Below are positions 1 through 5,568 of a stretch of DNA of 22,563 nt, in pieces. The stretch is taken from assembly GCA_900553175.1 (NCBI GenBank), contig USCH01000026.1, forward strand, positions 1-22,563, written 5' to 3'. A program made the position numbers and the translations under genes. Numbering within the stretch: the stretch's first letter is position 1; each line of letters opens with the position of its first letter. The notes below the pieces were generated by a model that worked only from the letters and a program-made list of their open reading frames with translations, ran no database searches and had not been told where the DNA came from. Origin of the DNA: an uncultured Alistipes sp. GTDB lineage: Bacteria > Bacteroidota > Bacteroidia > Bacteroidales > Rikenellaceae.

Positions 1-302
1 TAGTAGAGATTGCAGGTCAGCAATTTAAAGCTGAGAAAGGTCGGAAACTTTATGTTCACCGTCTTCAGGGCGACGAAAATTCGTCCGTAAGTTTCGACAA
101 GGTCCTGCTCGCAGACAACGACGGTCAGGTCAAGGTAGGCGCACCTGTAGTAGAAGGCGCCTCGGTAAAGTGCAAGATTCTGAAGCACCTCAAGGACGAC
201 AAGGTTCTGGTCTTCAAGAAAAAGCGTCGTACGGGCTACCAGAAATGCAACGGTCATCGCCAGTATCTGACGCAGATTCTCGTGGAGGAAATCGTTGCGT
301 AA
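1..302 (+). CDS. rplU: 50S ribosomal protein L21, 3' part (5' end outside window)
   Basis: The open frame enters from the left edge, with its first complete codon at 3, and ends with TAA at 300-302. It gives about 99 residues beginning VEIAGQQFKAEKG and ending LTQILVEEIVA. L21 binds 23S rRNA in the large subunit. The AGQQFK start, the central DNDGQVKVGAPVVEGASV stretch and the basic KKRRTGYQKCNGHRQ segment are characteristic of L21. Only the first few residues are missing, since L21 is usually about 100-105 residues. It lies 21 bp upstream of rpmA, the standard rplU-rpmA pair. Codon use (many AAG, GTC and TCG) looks like a highly expressed gene. Identification is secure; the true start and promoter are outside the window. 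Confidence 0.97.
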   Translation, partial: VEIAGQQFKAEKGRKLYVHRLQGDENSSVSFDKVLLADNDGQVKVGAPVVEGASVKCKILKHLKDDKVLVFKKKRRTGYQKCNGHRQYLTQILVEEIVA

Positions 303-323
303 CCCCTTAAAAACTGAATCAAC

Positions 324-584
324 ATGGCACACAAGAAAGGTGTAGGTAGTTCGAAGAACGGCCGTGAGTCGGAAAGCAAGCGACTCGGCATCAAATTGTT
401 CGGCGGTCAGTTCGCAAAGGCGGGCAACATCATCGTCCGTCAGCGCGGCACGGTGCACAACGCCGGTGAGAACGTCGGCATGGGCAAGGATCATACGCTC
501 TTCGCTCTGGTGGACGGCACGGTATCGTTCTGCAAGAAGAGCGAGGGTCGCTCCTATGTGAGCGTGACGCCTCTGAGCGAATAG
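324..584 (+). CDS. rpmA: 50S ribosomal protein L27
   Basis: This 86-residue protein matches the usual L27 length. It starts MAHKKGVGSSKNGRESESKR and contains RQRGTVHNAGENVGMGKDHT, the family's most conserved block. L27 sits near the peptidyl transferase centre of the 50S subunit, with its N-terminal tail reaching towards the tRNA acceptor ends. The AHKKG tail begins directly after Met, so no Firmicutes-type cleaved N-terminal extension is present. It follows rplU by 21 bp with no promoter between them, so the two are read as one operon. A strong hairpin with a T-run lies 27 bp after its stop. Confidence 0.98.
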   Translation: MAHKKGVGSSKNGRESESKRLGIKLFGGQFAKAGNIIVRQRGTVHNAGENVGMGKDHTLFALVDGTVSFCKKSEGRSYVSVTPLSE

Positions 585-611
585 TCTCCGATCCGACGAT
601 CGGATCGATTG

Positions 612-637
612 AGCGGCTCCCGTGCGGAGCCGCTTTT
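612..637 (+). terminator. Intrinsic terminator of the rplU-rpmA operon
   Basis: A perfect 9-bp stem (AGCGGCTCC at 612-620, GGAGCCGCT at 626-634) closes a 5-nt loop CGTGC and runs into TTTT at 634-637. Its position just after rpmA, on the coding strand, fits Rho-independent termination. Confidence 0.88.
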
Positions 638-858
638 CGTTTGTCCGGGGCCGGGATGTCCGTCGTTCCGCACCGCCGGGAGGCGGGGGGGGATTTCCGG
701 ACGGGCCGCGGGTCTTCTGCCGGATGCGTACCCGGAGCGCTGCGCCGGGATGGGGCAGCGGCCGGGGGCCGGCGCGGTCTTGCGGCGGCGGAAAGCCGTA
801 ACGGCTTCATTTCCAACTTCCGACGGCGGAAATGACATTTTTTCGCCGGGATCGCGCG
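638..858. other. Gene-free GC-rich stretch with small inverted repeats
   Basis: No frame here shows a recognisable protein, and the short open frames look like by-products of high GC. An 8-G run lies at 685-692. Near the right end are two small inverted repeats. One is AAGCCGT (793-799) with ACGGCTT (801-807) around a single base. The other is CATTTCC (808-814) with GGAAATG (828-834), followed shortly by a six-T run at 837-842. The second has some terminator character and sits just upstream of the hpt promoter. No function can be assigned from sequence alone. Confidence 0.45.
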
Positions 859-885
859 TTTGTTCGGCTCAATTCGTTATTTTTG
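859..885 (+). promoter_or_regulatory. Bacteroidetes-type promoter of the hpt operon
   Basis: A -33-like TTTG at 859-862 is followed after 15 bases by TATTTTTG at 878-885, which matches the -7 consensus TAnnTTTG. The hpt ATG lies 32 bases beyond the box. The aroQ promoter has the same 15-base spacing and 32-base distance to its ATG. Confidence 0.75.
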
Positions 886-917
886 CGTATTGAAAACCTC
901 TGAAAACCCTATACCGA

Positions 918-1460
918 ATGAAGGACATCATCCAGCTTCACGACAAGAAATTCCGTGTGATGATTCCGGCCGAGGAGATCGACCGGGCCGTCGAGGCCGT
1001 CGCGCAGCGCATCAACGACGACTACCGCGATAAGGAGACCCCGCTGTTCGTCGGCGTGCTCAACGGTTCGTTCATGTTCATGAGCGATCTGATCAAGAAG
1101 ATCGAGTTCAACAACGAGCTCTCGTTCGTGAAGCTCTCCTCGTACGAGGGCACCGCGTCGACGGGTCAGGTCAGGAGCCTGATCGGTCTGAACGGTTCGA
1201 TCGAGGGCCGCCATGTGATCGTCGTCGAGGACATTGTCGATACGGGTGAGTCGATCGAGCACATGATCCTCGATCTGAAGGCGCGCAAGCCCGCCAGCAT
1301 CGCCGTCTGCACGCTCTTTTTCAAACCAGGCTCCTACCGCAAGCAGATTCCCATCGACTACCGCGCCATGGAGATCGGCAACGAATTCATCGTGGGGTAC
1401 GGTCTCGATTACGATCAGCTGGGGCGCAGCCTCAAGGATATTTACGTCGTCGCGGAATGA
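918..1460 (+). CDS. hpt: Hypoxanthine phosphoribosyltransferase
   Basis: This 180-residue cytosolic enzyme transfers phosphoribose from PRPP to hypoxanthine (and usually guanine), making IMP/GMP for purine salvage. The PRPP-binding signature VIVVEDIVDTG is at residues 100-110, with the paired acidic residues E104 and D105. FVGVLNGSFMFMSDL (about 44-58) is the PPi-loop region, and the C-terminal FIVGYGLDYDQLGRSL segment is typical of bacterial HPRT. The length matches the family. The ATG at 918 is chosen because it follows the TAnnTTTG promoter by 32 bp and begins the conserved N-terminus. Its stop overlaps the next start as ATGA, suggesting translational coupling with queE. Confidence 0.96.
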   Translation: MKDIIQLHDKKFRVMIPAEEIDRAVEAVAQRINDDYRDKETPLFVGVLNGSFMFMSDLIKKIEFNNELSFVKLSSYEGTASTGQVRSLIGLNGSIEGRHVIVVEDIVDTGESIEHMILDLKARKPASIAVCTLFFKPGSYRKQIPIDYRAMEIGNEFIVGYGLDYDQLGRSLKDIYVVAE

Positions 1461-2095
1461 GTGCGGCGGTGCCCGATAGCGTTTCGCTCGACGGCGGGCG
1501 TCTGCTGCCTCTGGTCGAGGACTTCTACACCATTCAGGGCGAAGGGTTCCATGCCGGAAAACCCGCTTATTTCATCCGTCTGGGCGGGTGCGACGTGGGT
1601 TGCAGCTGGTGCGATGCCAAATATACGTGGAATCCCCGGGTCTTCCCGCCCGTGGAGATCGGCGAGGTAGTGGCCCGGGTCGCAGCGAGCGCGGCGCGGA
1701 CGGTCGTGGTCACGGGCGGGGAGCCGCTGCTCTATCCCCTGGGGCCGCTCACCGAAGCGCTGCATGCGCAGGGCGTGGCGGTGTTTCTCGAGACGTCGGG
1801 ATCGCACCCTTTCAGCGGCTGCTTCGACTGGGTGTGCCTGTCGCCCAAACGCCGCCGGCCGCCGCTGCCGGAGGCGTACGAACGGGCCGGCGAGCTCAAG
1901 GTGATCGTCGAAACCGAAGCGGATTTCGGGTGGGCCGAACGTCATGCGGCGTCGGTGCCGGCAGCGTGCCTGCGCTATCTGCAACCCGAATGGAGCGCGG
2001 CGGAGCGGATGATGCCCGCGATCGTGGAGTATGCCAAGGCGCATCCCGAGTGGAGCATCTCGATACAGACCCATAAATACATGCGCATACCCTGA
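1457..2095 (+). CDS. queE: 7-carboxy-7-deazaguanine synthase (radical SAM)
   Basis: QueE rearranges 6-carboxytetrahydropterin to 7-carboxy-7-deazaguanine, a step towards queuosine in tRNA. The 212-residue protein has the radical-SAM cluster motif CDVGCSWC (C45, C49, C52), preceded by EDFYTIQGEGFHAGKPAYFIRL, the family's substrate-side N-terminal signature. VTGGEPLLYPL (about 85-95) is the SAM-contacting GGE motif. The C-terminal QTHKYMRIP is the usual QueE ending. The start at 1457 overlaps the hpt stop by four bases. Its own stop shares a base with the next ATG (TGATG). Other queuosine genes (queC, queD, queF) are not in the window. The call is firm. Confidence 0.94.
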   Translation: MSAAVPDSVSLDGGRLLPLVEDFYTIQGEGFHAGKPAYFIRLGGCDVGCSWCDAKYTWNPRVFPPVEIGEVVARVAASAARTVVVTGGEPLLYPLGPLTEALHAQGVAVFLETSGSHPFSGCFDWVCLSPKRRRPPLPEAYERAGELKVIVETEADFGWAERHAASVPAACLRYLQPEWSAAERMMPAIVEYAKAHPEWSISIQTHKYMRIP

Positions 2096-2370
2096 TGAAG
2101 CTGCGGCTGGGCAAACGGTTCTGGGTGGCCGCCACGGCCTCGATCCTGCTTTTCACGCTCTGCATCGTGGGGCGCAACGCCCTGCATGCGGTGCGGATCA
2201 GACGTCAGATCGGGGCGCTCGTCCGGCAGCGCGATGCCTACCGGGCGAGGATCGCGGAGGACAGCCTGCTGCTCGAACGGCTCCGGTACGACGATTATCT
2301 CGAAGAGTATGCCCGCGAACATTTCCGCATGCAGCGGCGGAACGAAGAGGTTTATATCGTCGAAGAGTGA
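2095..2370 (+). CDS. FtsB/DivIC-family septum formation initiator
   Basis: This is a small bitopic membrane protein of 91 residues. It has a basic N-terminus (KLRLGKR), one hydrophobic segment at about residues 10-25, then a charged heptad-like helix at about 32-70, ending in DDYLEEYAREHFRMQRRNEEVYIVEE. The YLEEYAREHF...EEVYIV ending is the DivIC/FtsB signature. Family members bridge FtsL and FtsQ in the divisome by coiled coil, acting at the inner membrane. The start overlaps the queE stop by one base, so it is the third cistron of the hpt operon. A strong terminator begins directly after its stop. DivIC versus FtsB naming cannot be settled from sequence alone, so no symbol is given. Confidence 0.85.
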   Translation: MKLRLGKRFWVAATASILLFTLCIVGRNALHAVRIRRQIGALVRQRDAYRARIAEDSLLLERLRYDDYLEEYAREHFRMQRRNEEVYIVEE

Positions 2371-2396
2371 AAGCGGCCTGTAGAGGCCGCTTTTTT
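2371..2396 (+). terminator. Intrinsic terminator of the hpt-queE-ftsB operon
   Basis: A perfect 9-bp stem, AAGCGGCCT (2371-2379) and AGGCCGCTT (2384-2392), closes the loop GTAG and is followed by a T-run to 2396. It begins at the base after the stop codon. It separates the operon from the convergent thiL gene. Confidence 0.9.
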
Positions 2397-2417
2397 GTCG
2401 CTGCCGCTGCCGTCTGT

Positions 2418-2436
2418 CGGGCGGGGCGGCCGCCCG
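2418..2436 (-). terminator. GC hairpin after thiL (possible terminator)
   Basis: CGGGCGG (2418-2424) pairs with CCGCCCG (2430-2436) around a 5-base loop, 14 bp past the thiL stop on the minus strand. No T-run follows in that direction, so termination is uncertain. The 2371-2396 hairpin could also serve thiL from the other side. Confidence 0.4.
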
Positions 2437-2450
2437 TGCAGGGCGGTGGA

Positions 2451-3389
2451 TCAGTAGTGCGAGAACCCCTGCCAGTCGAGAGGCTGCACGATGCCGTCGC
2501 GCAGCCAGCGCAATTCATGGCCGCGGGTGATGCGGCCGACGGGGTGGAGCGCCGCGGAAAAGCGGTGCAGAAAATCGCCGGCCAGGCGTTCGGCACGGTC
2601 GGGGGCCGCCGTGAAGAGCAGTTCGTAGTCTTCGCCGCCGCATGCGGCGGTCTTCAGGTCGCTACCCTCGGCCACGGGAAGAGTGTCGAGGTCGATTTCC
2701 GCTCCCGTCTGCGATTGCGCCAGGATGCGGCGCAGGTCCGATGCCAGACCGTCCGAAAGGTCCATCATGGCATGCACCTCTTCGCGTTCGCCGAGCCATA
2801 TGCCTTCGGCGATGCGGGGCTGCGGATTGCGGTGCCGGGCCGCGAGCGGCGTGTCGCAGCGGCCCGCAAGAATGTCGCGCAGCCCGGCGCCCGAGGCTCC
2901 GAGCGCTCCGGTCGTGAAGATCACGTCGCCGGGCTGCGCTGCGCTGCGCCGTTTGATGTGTCCGTCGGCGACGCGGCCGATGGCCGTGACGTTGATCGTG
3001 ATCGCTTGCTCCGAACGGGTCGTGTCGCCGCCGATGAGCGCCGTGCCGCAGCGGGCCGAGAGGGCGTGGTATCCGCGCATGAACTCCGCGGCCCACGATT
3101 CGGTCGCATCGGCGGGCAGGGCGAGCGAGAGCAGCGTGGCGACGGGCCGGGCGCCCATCGACGCCACGTCGCTCAGGTTGACGGCCAAAGCTTTGGCTCC
3201 CACCTCCGCGGGCGATGCGGCCCGGCGCAGGAAGTGCACCCCTTCGACGAGCAGGTCGGCCGTGAAGACGAGCGACTCGCCGCCCCCGACGGGCAGTACG
3301 GCGCAATCGTCGCCGATCCCCTCGAACCCGTTCGCGGGCAGGTCGGCGCAGAGGGCGCGGATGGAGTCGATAAAGCCGAATTCGGTCAT
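2451..3389 (-). CDS. thiL: Thiamine-monophosphate kinase
   Basis: ThiL phosphorylates thiamine monophosphate to thiamine pyrophosphate using ATP and belongs to the PurM/SelD-like superfamily. The 312-residue protein shows GIGDDCAVLPVG (24-35), TADLLVEGVHF (43-53), KALAVNLSDVASMGARP (66-82) and a later DLSDGLASDLRR segment, all ThiL landmarks. A longer open frame continues upstream, but the ATG at 3389 is chosen for two reasons. Homology begins at MTEFGFIDSI, and a TATTTTTG box lies only 7 bases upstream, leaving no room for an earlier start. The transcript may therefore be nearly leaderless. Other thi genes are absent from the window. It is convergent with the hpt operon. Confidence 0.94.
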   Translation of the reverse strand: MTEFGFIDSIRALCADLPANGFEGIGDDCAVLPVGGGESLVFTADLLVEGVHFLRRAASPAEVGAKALAVNLSDVASMGARPVATLLSLALPADATESWAAEFMRGYHALSARCGTALIGGDTTRSEQAITINVTAIGRVADGHIKRRSAAQPGDVIFTTGALGASGAGLRDILAGRCDTPLAARHRNPQPRIAEGIWLGEREEVHAMMDLSDGLASDLRRILAQSQTGAEIDLDTLPVAEGSDLKTAACGGEDYELLFTAAPDRAERLAGDFLHRFSAALHPVGRITRGHELRWLRDGIVQPLDWQGFSHY

Positions 3390-3396
3390 GACGGAG

Positions 3397-3404
3397 CAAA
3401 AATA
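3397..3404 (-). promoter_or_regulatory. -7 box of thiL
   Basis: On the minus strand this reads TATTTTTG (TAnnTTTG). Its G is 7 bases before the thiL ATG. A transcription start at the usual short distance would leave almost no 5' leader. I found no convincing -33 TTTG at proper spacing. Confidence 0.65.
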
Positions 3405-3456
3405 AGCATTATAATCAAGAATCGGAAACCGATTCCGCGTATCTTTGGCTTCGCCG

Positions 3457-3521
3457 AAGATACTTCCGGCCGGCAGAATCCGTCCGCCAGGTGTTTTTGC
3501 GCTCGGCTTATCCGCACTTTG
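3457..3521. repeat. Palindromic element, copy A (degenerate)
   Basis: The left arm AAGATAC (3457-3463) is followed by CCGGCCGGCA where intact copies have CGCCTCGGCA. The core of about 22 bases does not fold as cleanly as the others. The conserved GCGCTCGGCTTATCCG follows, then CACTTTGG where copy B has TATCTTTG. It looks like a decayed unit of the array. Confidence 0.6.
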
Positions 3522-3530
3522 GCTTCGCCG

Positions 3531-3593
3531 AAGATACTTCGCCTCGGCAAAATGCAAATAAATTTGCTTTTGCGCTCGGCTTATTCGTATCTT
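3531..3593. repeat. Palindromic element, copy B (intact, carries promoter boxes)
   Basis: The outer arms AAGATAC (3531-3537) and GTATCTT (3587-3593) are complementary. Inside is CGCCTCGGCA (3540-3549). A hairpin follows: GCAAAA (3547-3552), bulged T (3553), GCAAAT (3554-3559), loop AA, ATTTGC (3562-3567), TTTTGC (3568-3573). Then comes CTCGGCTTAT (3575-3584). All 12 inner pairs are Watson-Crick, and the geometry matches the 11-kb copies base for base. Confidence 0.8.
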
Positions 3594-3595
3594 TG
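3569..3595 (+). promoter_or_regulatory. aroQ promoter embedded in the palindromic element
   Basis: TTTG (3569-3572) and TATCTTTG (3588-3595) are separated by 15 bases, as at hpt. The ATG is 32 bases downstream. The -33 motif lies in the right arm of the inner hairpin and the -7 box overlaps the outer right arm. Confidence 0.75.
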
Positions 3596-3627
3596 CTCCG
3601 TAATCCGACCGTTCATACGAAAAAAAC

Positions 3628-4056
3628 ATGAAGATACTGATACTCAACGGACCCAATCTCAATTTGCAGGGCCGGCGCGATACGGGGGTTTACGGCACCC
3701 GGACTTTCGACGACTATTTCGCCTGCCTCGCCCCGCTCTATCCCGGGGTCGAATTCGGCTTTTTCCAGTCCAACATCGAGGGCGAGCTCATCGACGCCGT
3801 GCAGCGGGCCGACGGCAGCTATGACGGCGTGGTGCTCAATGCCGGAGGATACACCCATACGTCGGTGGCGCTGCGCGATGCCGTTGCGGCCGTCGGGGTC
3901 CCGGTGGTCGAGGTGCACATCTCCTCGATCCTGGCCCGCGAGGAGTTCCGGCACACCTCGCTGCTGGCTCCGGTGGCCGTGGGCTCGATCATGGGATTCG
4001 GGCTCGATTCCTATCGGCTCGGCATCGAGGCATTGTTGTTGAGGTCGGAGCGATAG
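3628..4056 (+). CDS. aroQ: Type II 3-dehydroquinate dehydratase
   Basis: AroQ removes water from 3-dehydroquinate to give 3-dehydroshikimate, the third step of the shikimate pathway. It forms a dodecamer in the cytosol. The 142-residue length is normal for type II enzymes. Landmarks are NGPNLN (7-12) with R17 and catalytic Y22 in GVYG, FFQSNIEGELID (46-56), NAGGYTHTSVA (71-81), VEVHIS with H97, and AREEFR (103-108). All catalytic positions are present. It is the first gene after the repeat-borne promoter. pyk follows 21 bp later with no obvious promoter between, so the two are probably cotranscribed. No other aro genes are in the window. Confidence 0.96.
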   Translation: MKILILNGPNLNLQGRRDTGVYGTRTFDDYFACLAPLYPGVEFGFFQSNIEGELIDAVQRADGSYDGVVLNAGGYTHTSVALRDAVAAVGVPVVEVHISSILAREEFRHTSLLAPVAVGSIMGFGLDSYRLGIEALLLRSER

Positions 4057-4077
4057 AAAGCGACAAAAGGGAAAGAT

Positions 4078-5562
4078 ATGTACCGAATGAAAAAGACCAA
4101 GGTGGTCGCCACTCTCTCCGATTTCCGCTGCACCGAGAAGTTCGTGCAGCAGCTGTTCGATGCGGGCATGGACGTGGTGCGCATCAACTCCGCCCATGTG
4201 AGCGAGGAGGGGGCCACGCATATCGTCGAAACCGTGCACCGGGTCAACCCCTCCATTCCGGTGATGATCGACACCAAGGGCCCCGAAATCCGGGTGACGA
4301 CCATCGCCGACGAATACGGCAACGGCATCCGTTTCTCGGAGGGTGACCGGGTGGCTGTCCGGGGATCGGAGGGCGCGGACCTCACCACGCGCAAGACGAT
4401 CTACATGAACGTGCCCGCGATTGTCCGCGACATTCCGGCGGGGGCGCGCATGCTCATCGCCGACGGCGAGCTGGAGCTGCGCGTCGAAGGGAAGACCGGC
4501 GAGGAGCTGCAATGCGTCTTCGCGGTGGGGGGCGTGCTGCGTTCGCGCAAGAGCGTCAATGTCCCGGGCGTGTCGATCGACCTGCCGTCGGTGACCGAAA
4601 AGGACCGCCGCTTCATCGAGTGGGCCGTGAAGAACGATGTCGATTTCATCGCCCATTCGTTCGTCCGCTCCGCCCGCGACATCCGGGCCGTGCAGGAGAT
4701 TCTCGATGCGCACGGCAGCCCCATCAAGATTATTTCCAAGATCGAGAACCAGGAGGGGCTGGATCATATCGACGAGATCATCGAAGCCTCCTACGGCATC
4801 ATGGTCGCCCGCGGCGACCTGGGGGTCGAGCTTCCGGCCGAACAGATTCCCAACACGCAGCGGCGCATCGTCGAGAAGTGCATCTGCGCCAAGCGTCCGG
4901 TCATCATCGCCACGCAGATGCTCTATTCGATGGTGCACAGCCCCCGGCCCACGCGCGCCGAGGTGAGCGACGTGGCCAGCGCCATCTACGAGCGCGTCGA
5001 TGCCGTGATGTTGAGCGATGAAACGGCCATGGGCGACTTTCCCGTCGAGTCGGTCGAAACCATGTCGCGCATCGCCCGCGAAATCGAACGCGACGAGTCC
5101 CATTTCAAGCCCATGATCGACATGGACATGGTCTCGGTCAACCACGAAATCACGGCCCAGCTGGCCCGGTCGGCCGTGCGGGCTTCGACCAACCTGCCGA
5201 TCAAATACGTGGTGCTCGACACCAAAACGGGGCGCACGGGGCGTTATCTGGCGGCTTTCCGCGGCCGAAAGACCGTGATGGCCGTCTGCTACCAAAGACA
5301 TGCGCAGCGCATTCTGGCCCTTTCGTACGGGGTGGTGCCCATTCTGCGCACGCAGCGCCCCAGCGACCGCTATCATTTCCTGGCCGATGCGCTGGAGTTC
5401 ATCGACCGCTTCCGGAAGCTCGGCGACGACGATCTGCTGGCCGTTGTCGGCGGCAGCTTCGGACCCGACGGGGGCGCCTCCTACGTCGAGATCGCGCCGG
5501 TCAGAAACATCCGTCTTCGCAACGAGCGGACCGCCGCTGCGCTGACGAAAGAAAATGCCTGA
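4078..5562 (+). CDS. pyk: Pyruvate kinase
   Basis: Pyruvate kinase makes pyruvate and ATP from phosphoenolpyruvate and ADP, the last step of glycolysis. The 494-residue protein shows DVVRINSAH (32-40), MIDTKGPEIR (63-72), the active-site IISKIENQEG (K221, E223), MVARGDLGVELP (242-253, Mg-binding D247), ATQMLYSM (278-285) and PTRAEVSDVA (291-300). In place of the usual TLGPAS near the N-terminus it has TLSDFRC, and SDETA replaces SGETA. Both read as a Bacteroidetes-type variant, not damage. The start may be Met1 (4078) or Met4 (4087, MKKTKVVATL); I keep the longer one. The next gene begins six bases after its stop. Confidence 0.95.
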   Translation: MYRMKKTKVVATLSDFRCTEKFVQQLFDAGMDVVRINSAHVSEEGATHIVETVHRVNPSIPVMIDTKGPEIRVTTIADEYGNGIRFSEGDRVAVRGSEGADLTTRKTIYMNVPAIVRDIPAGARMLIADGELELRVEGKTGEELQCVFAVGGVLRSRKSVNVPGVSIDLPSVTEKDRRFIEWAVKNDVDFIAHSFVRSARDIRAVQEILDAHGSPIKIISKIENQEGLDHIDEIIEASYGIMVARGDLGVELPAEQIPNTQRRIVEKCICAKRPVIIATQMLYSMVHSPRPTRAEVSDVASAIYERVDAVMLSDETAMGDFPVESVETMSRIAREIERDESHFKPMIDMDMVSVNHEITAQLARSAVRASTNLPIKYVVLDTKTGRTGRYLAAFRGRKTVMAVCYQRHAQRILALSYGVVPILRTQRPSDRYHFLADALEFIDRFRKLGDDDLLAVVGGSFGPDGGASYVEIAPVRNIRLRNERTAAALTKENA

Positions 5563-5568
5563 CGGATT

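Larger units (their letters stand above)
3439..3595. repeat. Palindromic-element array between thiL and aroQ (two tandem copies, period 74)
   Basis: The left arm AAGATACTTC occurs at 3457 and 3531, 74 bp apart. The block GCGCTCGGCTTAT follows each copy (about 3499 and 3572). TTGGCTTCGCCGAAGATAC occurs twice as a linker, beginning near 3446 and 3519. The first linker pairs with GTATCTT (3439-3445) to form a short palindrome. The second copy is intact and has an outer inverted repeat plus an inner hairpin. The first has a degenerate core, about one base longer, and a degraded right end (CACTTTG in place of TATCTTTG). The same architecture recurs at 11047-11276 with different stem sequences. Confidence 0.8.

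Noticed and set aside
2031..3824. A roughly 600-codon frame on + spanning ftsB, the thiL antisense and the repeat array
   Set aside because: It crosses terminators, promoters and genes in other frames, and its product is low-complexity. thiL on the other strand explains the region.
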